DNA of 64,000 bases, taken from Orientallactaga sibirica (lineage: Eukaryota > Chordata > Mammalia > Rodentia > Dipodidae). The position numbers and the translations under genes were made by a program. The stretch covers positions 1,612,001-1,676,000 of the forward strand of contig JAEOAD010002231.1 in assembly GCA_036365145.1 (NCBI GenBank), written 5' to 3'. The notes under the pieces are model-generated. The model was not told the DNA's origin, searched no databases, and worked only from the letters and a program-made list of their open reading frames with translations. Positions 11,760 through 23,277 of this stretch are shown piece after piece; within the stretch, counting starts at the first letter, position 1, and each line of letters starts with the position of its first letter.

Positions 11760-12208
11760 ATGTATCCGAACGTGCAAAACTTCCCCCCATAGTCGGTCAC
11801 ATCCTGGACACAGAAGGCAGGAGTCTGTGCCTTTACTGCAATTAGTTGTTACATCTACATTGGAGAGATGTGGATCCCATGTCTAGGACATGAGAGACAG
11901 GTCTATCTTTCAAAAGCCTCAACTCACAGATTATTTTAGAAATGAGTTCTGAAGAAATCCTAGCTGGTCTTATTACTAGAAACCTTTAGGACAAGTGATA
12001 CAACCTTCTAGTTATTTTTAGAATTATGAGAAAATCACAATTGTTAGCTTGAAAGGATAGCAAAGGAAAAGGAGCCAACAGCAGACTATTTTGATGAGCA
12101 AATCACCACTTGCTGGCACTGGTGGTTGGAATGTAAGGTAGAAAAGATGCTGTCGGGCAACTGCAGTGTGTTGCCCAAAGAGAAATACTCTTCTTTTTTT
12201 CATTATTC

Positions 12209-12254
<46 letters not shown>

Positions 12255-13020
12255 CACACATTCGTGTTATAAATACAGGCACATATGTGCCATGGAGTAT
12301 GTGCAGATGGCAGAGAACAGAGGCAGTTTAGGGACAACAAGAAAGTAAAAGCAAAGAATGTTTTTGAGCCTGTCCTGAGTTCTCCACTTTGCTGGAGATC
12401 AGAGGAGGAGCTGGCCTCTTGTCATCACTTGCTGCCTAAAGGAGCTCCCTTCCAGGATCTTTTTTCCCTTAAACTCAACCTGCCTCCCTCCCTAGAAAGG
12501 AGTTCCCCTTTCCTAGGATAGTTCCCTTTCCAAAAAAGATGAATTGCAGCTGGTCAGTTCCTCCCCCTCCAGAACCTCAGTCTGGCTATTTAGGTGGGCT
12601 TTTCCATTTTCTGGAACCCCTCTTACCATCTCTTGGGCAAGAGCTCTGCATTCCTTCCTTCCTGTAGTTCAGAGCTTTCACATCTCTAGGCAACTACTCC
12701 TGCCTCCTCATGTGCAAGAGCTCTCTGTACTCTTTCCTCTTTCCTCGGCTTAGGCACTTAAAGCTATAGAATCCCTATAACAAAATCTCTCTCACTTTTA
12801 CCTTCTGGTCTGTAGATTTCAATTCTTTAAATTCATTAGAGCCTGGAGACCAGTGACTCAGTGGAAGTTTTGTGTGACGGTGACAGTCTGGCACCCTAAT
12901 CCCAACAAAGAGCTGAGAAAGGCAAAGGCATCCCAGTTCCTGTATCAGGACCACCTCAGGTGTCAACCTCACCTTCCACCTTGCTTGAGGCAGGGGCTCC
13001 TGTTCACTGCTAGCTGAACT
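11760..13020. other. No gene seen; contains (GT)n
   Basis: Non-coding DNA containing a (GT)n microsatellite at 12211-12251. Small open frames here lack recognisable features. Confidence 0.45.
12211..12251. repeat. (TG)n microsatellite
   Basis: About 20 uninterrupted TG dinucleotides. Confidence 0.98.
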
Positions 13021-13024
13021 GCAT

Positions 13025-13690
13025 AGTATTTGTTCATTTGTGACTGTCTTATTTCAGGTAGCATAATCTCTTCAAAACTCATCCATATTGTAGCATATAC
13101 CAGAACGTCCTTCCTTTCAAAGCCAGATAATACTCCATTGTATGTACCATATTCTGTTTACCCATTCATCTATCATCAGAATCTTGAATCGCTTCCACCT
13201 TTTGGTCATTGTTTTTGTGAGCGTGAGTGGTGCTGCTTGAACACAAGTGTGCAAATATGTGTCCTAGTCCCTGCTTGCTTTTGGATCTCCAGAAATGAAA
13301 TTGCTGATCATATGGTAATTCTGTTTTTAAAGTTCTGAGAAATTTCAATAGTTTATTATAGTGGCTGTACCATTTTACATTCCATTAGCAATATATACAG
13401 ATTCTTTTAAAATATTTTTTATTTATTTGTAAGCAAAAAGAGAGAATGAGAATATGAATGGGTACACCAGGGCCTCCAGCTGCTGCAAATGAACTCCAGA
13501 TACACGTGCTACTTAGAGCATCTGGCTTTATGTGGATCCTGGGGACTCAAACCCAGGTCGTTAGGCTCTGCAGGCCAGCACCTTAACCACTGAGCCATCT
13601 CTCCACCCCCATACAGATTCTTTCTTCTCCATATCCTTGCCCAAACTTTTGTTTTGTTTTATGTAATAACTTTTAGTGAGTGTGAGCAGA
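13025..13690 (-). mobile_element. Antisense L1 ORF2 fragment split by a SINE
   Basis: The landmarks ATAATACTCCATTGTATGTA and CTGATCATATGGTAATTCTG read as the reverse of the L1 ORF2 C-terminal region. The fragment is interrupted at 13408-13610 by a SINE and resumes with CTCCATATCCTTGCCCAAAC. Confidence 0.8.
13408..13610 (-). mobile_element. tRNA-derived SINE, short subtype
   Basis: Inserted in the antisense L1 fragment. The TSD ATACAGATTCTTT is perfect at 13395-13407 and 13611-13623. Confidence 0.95.
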
Positions 13691-14180
13691 CCACAGACTT
13701 ACACTGTGCTCTCTGATGGACTGTAGCAGCTCCCCAAATCTCCTAGTGCTCCCCAGAAAGCCTCTCTTCTGACTTTGGTTTTACATATTGGTCTTTTGTA
13801 TGCTTTCCTATGGAAAAGGATTTCATGGCTAAAAAGATTTGCTCTCTAGGCTAATACCAGATGATTAATTTAAAAAAAATGGTGGTCCTGTTTACCTGTA
13901 ACCAATACCCTAAACAATAAATGACTGGTTGACCTCTGACCTTACGGTAGTGAGGAGGCTAAGCGGCCTTGCTCTCCTGTGAGATAGAGAAGAAGCCTGG
14001 ACTGGAAGGGGTGAGCTCTGTGTTTGTGCCAGCTCACACATGTGCACTCATACACAGACACAGACTACAGATAACAAGGTCTGCACAACCGCTTACACAT
14101 TGACCTGCTGGAAATAACTGAACACATCCACTTTGAAATCAGAAAGGTGGTCAAAGGGCACATAGGATATTGATTTCTCA
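13690..14180. other. No gene seen
   Basis: Non-coding DNA with no recognisable repeat beyond a short A run. Confidence 0.4.
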
Positions 14181-14183
14181 GGG

Positions 14184-14300
14184 GCGAGATGGCTCAGTGG
14201 GGAGGAGTGTGTGCTGTGTAAGCATGAGCCCCTGAATTCGGACTCTCAGAAAATACATAAAACTGGACGTAGTAGTCAGCATCTATGGCAAGATAGACGG
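14184..14300 (+). mobile_element. Diverged tRNA-derived SINE remnant
   Basis: GCGAGATGGCTCAGTGGGGA retains the A-box region; the remainder is degenerate. Confidence 0.5.
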
Positions 14301-15267
14301 AAGCAGTAGAATACATGAAAGTTCACTGCTGCCCGCTGTGTGGCATGTCACACCACCTTCATCTGTCGCTGCTCCTCCCTCTCCAGCCTCACCTTCTCAC
14401 CTCCAACCTCACCTTCTCAACTAAGCCTGAGTGTCACTTCCATATTCTACGCCCATCCACCACAGTGCTGTCGGCCCAGTCAGGGGTCCCCATGCTCCTG
14501 TAACCTCCATGCATGCATACACCTAACGCTGCACCTACCAGTCGCCCACATTGGTATGCTGAGTCCCAGCCCTCATTTAGCTCTGATGGGTCTTCGCCAA
14601 ATGCTTATGGAATAAACACAGCGTGAGTAAAGCTAAAATAAGATCTGGCTCGTCCCAAGGTTGGGGGGTTGCTGAGGGCTTCTCTTGAGACTGTGAGAAA
14701 AACTGCATTTATGAGGGCTGGTATTTAGAACAGACTCTATATCGACAACACTCACGTGCTGTGAATTATCCAATTTCCTCTCAGGAAAACTGAGAGCTGG
14801 TAGTGGAAGAAATGAGCCACAGAAAGAGAAAGGGGAAAGGCCCTCCCCCACCCTGTTATTCTGTCAATAAACTAAAAGAACTTTCTCTGATACCTTAACT
14901 GGAGTAACTATTATTTAAATCAACTCATTGAGAAAACGTTTCATATTACAGTGACCTACCCCACTCACTGTAAGGCTCTGAGGACAGTCTGCAATGGAAA
15001 AAAAAAATCCCTATTTGAGGGTTATGTCCTCAGCGCCATGCCTCTCCTAAACCTGGTCAAAGGCAGGCTCAGCCAGAGAGGACATATTTTTAGACAAGGG
15101 TTCTTTGGAGCTGTAAAAACAGGCCCACTGAATATCACACTTGTCAAAATTCCCAAGTACTGTGGCTTTAGGACCAAGTAAGCATGCCAAGCAGAAGTGT
15201 GCTAGGTTTCTATATTTTTACAAATATATCATCAGATTTAAACAGTTGTTTCTTTGAAGCCAATCTT
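14300..15267. other. No gene seen
   Basis: Unique-looking sequence without recognisable exons or repeats. Confidence 0.4.
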
Positions 15268-15464
15268 TATTTTTTTATTTTATTTATTTATTTTGAGTGT
15301 GTGAGAGAGAGAATGGGTATACCAGGGCCTCTAGCTACTGCAAGTGAACTCCAGATGCATGTGCATCTGGCTTAGGTGGGTACTGGGGAATTGAACCTGG
15401 GTCCTTAGGGTTCGTAGGCAAGCACCTTATCCACTTTAACCACTAAGCCATCTCTCCAGCCCCT
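15268..15464 (-). mobile_element. tRNA-derived SINE, short subtype
   Basis: The TSD GAAGCCAATCTT is perfect on both sides (15256-15267 and 15465-15476). Confidence 0.95.
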
Positions 15465-15990
15465 GAAGCCAATCTTAAGTGGTAAAACAACTGGACACAC
15501 ACACTCTCCCACTCTCTTTCTCTCTCCTCAACCCATCTCAAGTGAAATGTCTGTCCCTAGCGCTCCTATACCAGAAGAGTGCTCTCTGCTTCAGCAATAT
15601 CAGGTTCTCCACACAAACTCCCCTATCTGTCCTCATAGCTAATTTCTGACTGCCTCCTAATCCCCAGAACACAGAAAGGCCCTCCAAGGTTGACTGAGCC
15701 CTGCAGGCTGTGATGGCCTTTTTATCAAGGCTTGCCCTTTGGAGTCTCAGTCTTTTGATCTAGAAAGGAAAACAAGTCATAATTTAGATGTCTGTCTCAG
15801 GACCTGCAGTTCTGGGTTTGTGATTATCTCTGTGTGTGCAATACTTTGAACTATGCTGTCAGTGCAAGTTGTCTTGAGTAACTTCAACAACCAGAAAAGA
15901 GGTCAAGGCTTTCAACTACTGCCATCATAGCCAGCTCATTTGTTCTTAGGACAGATAAATTAAGTAGCCACCTTCCCTTGTTGGACTGGG

Positions 15991-16176
15991 ATTTATTTAT
16001 TTATCTGTTTATGGGGAAAGAGAGAAAGTGGGTATGCCAGGGCCTCTTGCCACTGCAAACAAACTCCAGATGCGTACATCACTCTGTATATCTGGCTTTA
16101 CATGAATATTAGGGAACTGAACACAGGCCAGCAGGCTTTGCAAGCAAGTGCCTTTAAAAAGCTATCTCTCCAGTCC
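15991..16176 (-). mobile_element. tRNA-derived SINE, short subtype (degenerate head)
   Basis: T-rich tail then GGGTATGCCAGGGCCTCTTG; the head ends CTATCTCTCCAGTCC with a small deletion. Confidence 0.85.
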
Positions 16177-16237
16177 TTCACAGAGTATTTCCAAAAAGCA
16201 AAAAAGCCCCCAATTTAATTATATCTCTTAATATATA

Positions 16238-16617
16238 TGTAGTGGTTTGATTCAGGGGCCCCGTAACCGTGTGTTCTGAATGCTCAGGATCCCAGCTGAT
16301 GACGATCTGAGAATCGAATCCTTCTGGAGGCAGTATATTGTTGGGAGCAGGATTGCGGGTGTTAGAGCCAGCTTCCTCTTGCCAGTGTTTGGCACACTCT
16401 CCTGTTGCTGTTGTTGACAATGATGTTGTAAGGAGGTGATGTCCACCCTCTGCTCAAGCCATCATCTTCCCCTGCCATCAGAGAGCTTCCCCTTGAGTCT
16501 ATAAGCCAAAATAAACCTTTTTTTTTCCCACAAGCTGCTCTTGTTGGTCAAGTGTTTTCTGCCAGCAATGCAAACCTGACTGCAACAATGTGTAACAATG
16601 CGAACCTGACTGCAACA
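16238..16617 (+). mobile_element. Solo MaLR-type LTR (family 2) with duplicated 3' end
   Basis: Begins TGTAGTGGTTTGATTCAGG and contains AATAAACC. The LTR end CGAACCTGACTGCAACA-like segment occurs twice in tandem with a 30-bp period (to 16587 and to 16617). The relatives at 6758, 48133 and 54455 have a single end. No clear TSD. Confidence 0.85.
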
Positions 16618-16619
16618 AT

Positions 16620-17969
16620 GTGTAACATTTTCAATTCAGTCAGCATCACAGCTTGTAATAAGGAGAGGATAGGAGGCTCCCAGTCTTCCTGCTTCCCACG
16701 CATTCTGAAAAGGTGATGGTTGGACGTGGTCACGGCGGAGTCCCCGACAGAAGCAACGTGACCATCCTTGGGTGGAGGAGCGGCAAAAGCTAAAGAGCTT
16801 TCTAGGGGATTAATTTGACACTGTGTGTTCTGGCGAGTGGGTTTTGTCTTTTCACTTTTGCTGGAAGGACCAGTTCAGAGGCTCCCATGACAATGCAGGT
16901 GACATGCCTGGTGGTCCAGGAATTACAGAGGAAACAAGAGAGCAAAGTCACATGGACTATCCCAGGATGGAGGAGCCACTGAGCTGACCCCACCTTCAGA
17001 GTATTTGCAGCAAGAACAGCAAGAGCTGAGGGCAATGCTGGGGAAAGGGGGAGGGAAAGGGAAAAGGGAACATGAAGAATGATTTGGGGTGAATGACCCT
17101 GAGTCCACTGTGGGAGCAAGACAGCAGGGCAGCAGCATGCAGAGGGGTACAGGCCAGCAGGGACTCAGCCTGAGCCCAATGCTGAAGACAGGAAAGCCAG
17201 TCTAGCCTCTGGACCTGCATTAGTTCACTAAACCCTCACAACCATGACAGAAGGGAAGAGGCCCGGGAGGGCTTCAGCCACTAAGGCCCTCAAGCAAGGC
17301 TGGGGTCTAACCTCCTGCTGGCACCTCAGAGCTGCTCCTTTGAGCTTAGAGCACCACTCAGCGTGAGCACAGCCCACCCTGGAAGACACACAGAGCAGCA
17401 CCATTGCCTTCCCAGTCTCAGAAGAGTGAGGAGCAGTGGGGTGTAACTGCGTGAGGGAGATGCCCAGAGCAGGAAGTGGAGGGGGGGAGTGAAAAACTCA
17501 ACCAAGGGATAGGAGCTAGGTAAAACTGGACTGGGGTCTCAGCAGAGAAAAGCCTGACTGAGGACAAAATGTCCAAACACTACTCTATGCCTTTACTACC
17601 CCTCCATGCCTTTCAGCCTGCTCTCACACTGTCCGGGAATGGCAGCCACTCCAAATCCACCCCAGGTCCAGTGACAGAGCAGCACCTCAGGAAGGCCAGA
17701 GAACAGCCCACTGAAGAACTAAACAACAGCTCCAGAAGCCAGGGGGAACATTGGGACAGACACAGGCATGCCCCTGAGAAGCAAGAACACTGGAATGCAA
17801 ATGTCCCCTCCACAACCAATGGTCAAAGCCAGGTGACCACCAGTCTCCTGCATTCCAAGCAAGCTTCAGTAGAAGTGTACTCAGAACAACAAAAAGGGAA
17901 AAAGCTAAAAAGCACACACACACATACAAAAACACTATGGCTATTTTTCCACTATTTTTCCAAGCTGGG
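16620..17969. other. No gene seen
   Basis: About 1.3 kb of relatively GC-balanced unique sequence. An open 139-codon plus frame (17569-17988) runs into the following SINE and has no recognisable domain, so it is not called as a gene. Confidence 0.4.
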
Positions 17970-18198
17970 GGCTGGAGAGATGGCTTAGCGGTTAAGACTT
18001 TTGCCTGCAAAGCCAAAGGACCTCGGTTCGATTCCCCAGGACCCACATAAACCAGATGCACAAAGTGGCGCATGCATCTGGAGTTCATTTGCAGTGGCTG
18101 GAGGCCCTGACACACCCATATTCTCCCTCTCTCTCTCTCTCTCTCTGTGCCTCTTTCTCTGTTGTGCTCTCTCAAATAAATAAATTTTTAAAAAAAGA
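17970..18198 (+). mobile_element. tRNA-derived SINE, short subtype
   Basis: Well-preserved A box and B box (GGTTCGATTCCCC). The TSD is TTCCAAGCTGGG / TTCCGAGCTGGG. Confidence 0.95.
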
Positions 18199-18435
18199 TT
18201 CCGAGCTGGGCCAGTGAGATAGGCAGGGCCGTATTCAGTGGTTGGGGAGGAGTATTCAACGGTTGGGGAGGAACGTCCAGGTCTGAGTCCTTACTGAGCA
18301 TCACACTTACTGAGCAAAGGGGTCCAGGAACTGCTCAACTATAGCTCAGAGTGCTCCTCATGGCCCCACTGTAATAACTTAAAGAGCTCTCCCCAGAAAG
18401 AAATGTTTGTATTTGTCATTCTAAAAAGAACACAC

Positions 18436-18598
18436 CAGGCCTGGTGGCACACTTTAATCCCAGCACTCAGGAGGCTGAAGTGAAAGGACAGCCATGAGTT
18501 CAAGGTCAGACTAGGAAACAGTGAGTTCCAGGTCAGCCTGGGATAGAGTGAGACTATGCCTCAAAAAATATATATATAATAATAATGACAATGAAATT
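18436..18598 (+). mobile_element. B1-type SINE
   Basis: CTTTAATCCCAGCACTCAGG landmark. The TSD is AAAAGAACACAC / AAAAGAACACAT. Confidence 0.92.
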
Positions 18599-18817
18599 AA
18601 AAGAACACATAACACCTCCCACGCCAGCTTCAGCACTTTGTTGAGACAAACTTACTTCTAATGACATTCCACTTCAAGCCTTCTTCCTTCCCCAAAGAAA
18701 AATAATATGCTGAAAAGGTTATACCAGAGAAATCCATTCAATACAGACAGCCCACAGACTGCTCACCAGCTACGAGAAAACTTTGAGTTTTCTGGACTCC
18801 TCATATAAGAGCCAACA

Positions 18818-19091
18818 GGGGGCTAGAGAGATGGCTTAGAGGTTAAGGCACCTGCCTACCAAGCCTAAGAACGCCCGTTGGATCTCCAGGTCCCACATTT
18901 AGCCAGATGCTTAAGTGATGCAAGCATGCAATGTTGTTCTTGCCCACAAGGGGGCGCACACATCTGGAGTTTGTTCACAGCAGCTGAGAGGCCGCTGGTG
19001 CATCCATTCTCTCTCTCTGCCTCTTCCTCTCTGTCTCTCTCTCTCTCCCTGTCTCTTTCAAGTAATTTAAAAAAATTAAAAATTAAAAAAA
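18818..19091 (+). mobile_element. tRNA-derived SINE, long subtype with CTCF-like core
   Basis: About 270 bp, with an extra segment between B box and tail absent from the short subtype. That segment contains CCACAAGGGGGCGC at 18944-18957, which fits the CTCF core consensus at all but one position. Confidence 0.92.
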
Positions 19092-19103
19092 CAATGGGGG
19101 AAG

Positions 19104-19300
19104 GCACGCAAGGGAGATGGCTCAGCATTTAAGGCACTTGCCTGCAAAGCCAAAGGACCCAGGTTCGATTCCCCAGGACCCATGTAAGCCAGATGCACAG
19201 CATGGCACATGCATCTGGAGTTTGTCTGCAGTGGCTAAAGGCCCTGGCATGCCCATTCTATCTACCTCTACCTCTCTCTCTCAAATAATATTTTTTTAAA
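19104..19300 (+). mobile_element. tRNA-derived SINE, short subtype
   Basis: GGGAGATGGCTCAGCATTTA head, B box GGTTCGATTCCCC and CT-rich tail. Confidence 0.92.
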
Positions 19301-19393
19301 CCTACAGGCTAAACAAAGTTTAGAAAGGGTTCATTCTATCAAAATGAGAAATGCACAGCATTGTTCCTTTTTAACTCCTTCATCTAAAAAGAC

Positions 19394-19430
19394 ACACACA
19401 CACACACAACACACACACACCCTGTCTCCA
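19394..19430. repeat. (CA)n microsatellite
   Basis: Interrupted CA dinucleotide tract. Confidence 0.9.
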
Positions 19431-19883
19431 TTCAAGGTTCATTTACTGCTACAAGCTTCCTTGCTGGCCTAAGTATCTAGCTGAAGATAAATTGCTGTCA
19501 GAATCAAGTCATAAGTATAAAACAAGCAAACACATAAAACAGGTTAACGTACATAAATATTAACCTGCAGTCTAAGGGATTTTTTAAAAATCTAAAACAA
19601 ACAAAAAATGATGGGCACAGTAGATCCTCTTAGAAAGTACACATGTACTAATGGTGTATGCTCTGGTCAAATGAATCTCATTTGTCTAAAATCGCTTGAG
19701 AAATTTATCAGGCGCCTACAAAATCTATTTACATTTATTTTCATCTTGTGGAGCACAAACTGGAACACATGTTGAAAAAAGTTAGAACTGTAAATAGAAC
19801 TGCCTGTTGATTAAAACTACTCCAGCAGAGTACAGGAAGATGACGTTGAATGACACAGACTATGACAACCTAGATGTTATTTT
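19430..19883. other. No gene seen
   Basis: AT-rich non-coding DNA. Confidence 0.4.
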
Positions 19884-19897
19884 GGGTTTGTATTTTT

Positions 19898-20102
19898 TTT
19901 AATTTTTAAAATATATTTTATTTTTATTTATTTAAGAGAGAGAAAGAGTGGAGAGAGAGAGAGAATGGGCATGCCAAGGCCTCCAGCCACTGCAAACAAA
20001 TGCCAGATACATGCACCCCCTTGTGCATCTGGCTTACATGGGTCCTGGAGAGTCGAACATTTGTAGGCAAATGCCTTAACTGCTGAGCCATCTCTCCAGC
20101 CC
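19898..20102 (-). mobile_element. tRNA-derived SINE, short subtype
   Basis: Perfect TSD GGGTTTGTATTTTT (19884-19897 and 20103-20116). Confidence 0.95.
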
Positions 20103-20424
20103 GGGTTTGTATTTTTATGACTTTACTAAGGCAGAATAATAAAATGAAAGATGGCCCTAGAACAAAAAAGCTGCCATTTGTTGATTAAGCAAGATTGGTC
20201 ACAGGAACTGTGACCCATATTCTCCACTTAAACATGATGAGGAATGAATGAGGACGTGGGCTGTTATCTTGTTACTAAGGATGTTTCTTCAGTGTTTTGA
20301 AACAACTGCACTGCTTTATTCCTGCCTGGAGCAAATCTCACCTTGCGAAGATGGCTTTACCAAGGCAGACTTTCTAAACAGAAAATGGGATAGGATGACT
20401 GCAATGACAATACGCAAAAAGGCT

Positions 20425-20650
20425 AAGCTCTTAAAAGGTACCAGACACAGTGCTAGGTGCCTGATACGTGCCAATACATTCATTCCTCTCCATGTTCCCA
20501 CAAGGCCAGTACTGGCATGGGGCCTACTAAGAGATGAGCAAACCGAAGCCCAGAGATAAAGTTCCTTTCTCACGTTACCATGGCAAACAGAGGATAGAGC
20601 CAGCATGCAGACCACATGACTCTAGACCCAACATATCAGCTGTTAGTCAG
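20425..20650 (+). mobile_element. MIR-type ancient SINE
   Basis: GACACAGTGCTAGGTGCCTG, then AGAGATGAGCAAACCGAAGC and a CCACATGACTCTAGACCC end, in MIR order. The divergence fits an insertion that predates the rodents. Confidence 0.75.
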
Positions 20651-20920
20651 CGGTATGGCAGGCAACAGATTTATGACCCTGTGCCAATAACTGTCCATCA
20701 CAGAGCAAAAAGTATGAGGCAACACTGCCTGGAACTGCTTGCTGTGAGGACGGGTATATATAAAAACGGATGGGCTCCACTGAACGCGGCAGGGATGTTC
20801 CTCCACAGCAGAGCTGTCACCCTAACGTGACTGAGGCGCTCTTAACCTGTGTCACATGAAGACTGCATCACTGTTGCTCACAAATGTCCACTCTTTAGAC
20901 GTTAGGTCTGTTTTCCTTCT

Positions 20921-20961
20921 TGCAAGCAAGTGCCTTTAACACTGAGCCATCTCTCTGGCCC
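20921..20961 (-). mobile_element. tRNA-derived SINE fragment
   Basis: Only the head remains: GCAAGCAAGTGCCTTTAACA then GAGCCATCTCTCTGGCC. Confidence 0.75.
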
Positions 20962-21199
20962 TGTTTTACTTTTTGGATGGACAGTTTTGGACACGGGGTA
21001 ATAAATCAATTTTAGCTATTGCACGAAGTTTCAACCTTGGAAATAAATGGTTTTCCTTTTGATCTTTAATTTCCCAAAAGCACTCCCTGTTCCAGCTACT
21101 CAAGTATTTAACCCAAAAGTGTGTGTTCCTCTCCCATATCAATTATTTCTCCTCCCTCGTTCTTCTCTCAGGCCAGAGCTTCCCATAGTTTGTTGTTGT

Positions 21200-21362
21200 T
21201 GTTTTGTTTGATTTTTTGTTTTGTTTTTCAAGGTAGGGTCTTGCTCTAGCCCAGGCTGACCTGGCATTCACATGTCATCTCAGGATGGCCTTGAACTCAG
21301 AGCAATCCTCCTACCTCTGCCTCCCAAGTAGTGGGATTAAAGGTGTGCGCCACCATGCCTTA
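21200..21362 (-). mobile_element. B1-type SINE
   Basis: Antisense B1: T/G-rich tail, AGGTAGGGTCTTGCTCTAGC, ending GTGCGCCACCATGCC. Confidence 0.92.
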
Positions 21363-21950
21363 TGGACTTCCCTTAATTTCAAGTGTGTCTTTTCATGCAA
21401 TAAGGCATGCTTTCTTAACCAAGGATGGGTACACATTGGAAGAGCAAACAAGATGAGCTTGTACAAAGGCCTTATAGTCCTCTTCCTGCTGTCTTCAGGA
21501 ACAGCACCCATAACTGGTTCTGGACCATTTCCTTGATTATTCCTGGAGGCCTAGGAACCTATTTTCTTGTTTCTAAGATGTTGCTTAGAAGCTTTGTAAC
21601 AGATGCATTGTTTCATTCTGATATGTAGCAAATCTCACCCATACAGCCTAGGCAGGTTTGGGTGGGGCAGAGAGACCCAGGTACATCCAAGCTGTACTTT
21701 CTCCAGTAGAACTGGAGTAAAACTGAAATGTCAGGTGGAAGGACCTTCCTCCTCCCACCTCCAATCAAATATGGCTTATGAGAATACTATAATGTCCCAA
21801 CCTGAGAGTCCACACAAGAAGGGCACCAGATGCCCAAAACATAACCTTGATTCGACATTAACTGAAATACTGATTTCAGGGGGAAATGAAATTAAGTTTA
21901 CAGGTTGCAAAACAAAATATGGGGAGGGAAATTTTCAACCAACAGTGATA
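21362..21950. other. No gene seen
   Basis: Unique-looking intronic sequence; no exon recognised on either strand. Confidence 0.4.
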
Positions 21951-21952
21951 TA

Positions 21953-22158
21953 GGCTGAAGAAATGGCTCAGGGGTTAAAGGTGCTTGTTTGCAAATCCCG
22001 ACTGGCTGGGTTCCATTCCCAATCACCCACATAAAGCCAGATGCACAGAGTGGCACATGCATCTGGAGTTTGTTTGCAGTGGTAAGTGGCTCTGATGAAG
22101 CCATTCTTTTTCTTTCTTTCTCTCTTGGCAAATAATAATGAAAATATTTTTAAAATAT
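21953..22158 (+). mobile_element. tRNA-derived SINE, short subtype
   Basis: GAAATGGCTCAGGGGTTAAA head; diverged copy. Confidence 0.88.
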
Positions 22159-22322
22159 AGCCAGGCATCATGGTGCATGCCTTTAATCCCAGCACTCAGG
22201 AGGCAGAAATAGGAGGATCACAGTGAATTCCAGGCCAGCCTAAGACTACATAATGAATTCCAGGTCAACCTGTGCTAGAGTGAGACCCTACCTTGAAAAA
22301 AAACAAAAAGAAAGAAAGAAAA
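22159..22322 (+). mobile_element. B1-type SINE
   Basis: Inserted in the tail of the preceding SINE; its A-rich tail is partly GAAA. Confidence 0.9.
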
Positions 22323-22330
22323 GTAAGCAT

Positions 22331-22537
22331 GAACTGCAGAGATAGCTCAAAGGTTAAGGCACTTGCTTGCGGAACCTAATGACCAGAGTTCAATTCACCA
22401 GTCCTACCCACATAAAAGCCAAAGGCACAAGGTGGCACATACACGTTGAGTTTGTTTGCAGTGGCTAGAGATCCTGGGGCACCCATTCTCTCTCTATTTG
22501 CTTCTTTCTTTCTCTCTCTCTCAAATAAAGAAAAGAA
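22331..22537 (+). mobile_element. tRNA-derived SINE, short subtype
   Basis: GAGATAGCTCAAAGGTTAAG head and (TC)n followed by AAATAAAG. Confidence 0.88.
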
Positions 22538-22587
22538 ATATTAGATGAACATAACTCTTCCCCACAATGCCCAAGAGTTCAAGGTTT

Positions 22588-22794
22588 TTTTTTTTTAAAT
22601 TATTTATTGGAGAGAAAGAGAAAATGAGAGAGAGAGAATGAGAATGGGCACACCAGGCCCTCCAGCTACTGCAAACGAACTCCAGACACATGTGACCCCT
22701 TGTGCAGCTGGCTTAAGTGGGTCTTGGGGAATCGAACCTGGGTCCTTTGGCTTTGCAGGCAAGTGCCTTAACCACTAAGTCATCTCTCCAGCCC
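22588..22794 (-). mobile_element. tRNA-derived SINE, short subtype
   Basis: The TSD is GAGTTCAAGGTTT / GAGTTCAAGTTTT. Confidence 0.94.
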
Positions 22795-22880
22795 GAGTTC
22801 AAGTTTTAAATGAGGAGAAAGCTATAGAGTATAATCAGCACCGATATACAAACCACTATTTTCCAATGTAAGCATTACAG

Positions 22881-23084
22881 GGCTGGAGAGATGACATAGT
22901 GCTTAAAGCACCCGCCTACAAAGCCAAATGACCCAGGTTCAATTCCCCAGGACCCTGGTAAACCAGATGCACAAGGTGGCGCGTGTGTCTGGAGTTCATT
23001 TGCAGAGGCTTAAAGCCCTGGTGTACCTATTCTCTCTCTCTCTGCTTCTCTCTCTCTCTCTCTCTCTTTCTCTCTAAAAAAAAA
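22881..23084 (+). mobile_element. tRNA-derived SINE, short subtype
   Basis: Perfect TSD AAGCATTACAG (22870-22880 and 23085-23095). This is the SINE closest to HADH exon 1. Confidence 0.95.
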
Positions 23085-23264
23085 AAGCATTACAGTATCC
23101 AGCCAAGTGCACAAATGACCCTGAACCATGGCTCGGTTGGCACGGGGCAGAGTCCCACAGAAGACGATTAGAGACTCCTCCAGGGCCCTCGGTGGTTTAT
23201 TTATCTCCCTCCCTCACCCTCCTAGGTGCCAGAACCGCGAGCAAATTTCTGCACCCAGGGCACT

Positions 23265-23277
23265 AGGTCAAAGGTCA
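23265..23277 (+). promoter_or_regulatory. DR1 nuclear-receptor element (PPRE-like) in HADH intron 1
   Basis: Two perfect AGGTCA half-sites separated by one A: AGGTCA-A-AGGTCA. With its 5' flank it reads CACTAGGTCAAAGGTCA, one base away from the extended PPAR/RXR consensus AACTAGGTCAAAGGTCA. DR1 elements also bind HNF4 and RXR homodimers. The site is in unique sequence about 530 bp downstream of the HADH exon 1 donor. HADH is a beta-oxidation enzyme, a pathway classically induced by PPARalpha. The motif match is seen directly; binding is inferred. Confidence 0.7.

Noticed and set aside
17569..17988. 139-codon open frame on the plus strand
   Set aside because: It runs into a SINE, shows no domain, and has no supporting splice or promoter context.
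20248..20559. 103-codon open frame
   Set aside because: It overlaps a MIR element and has no recognisable protein features.
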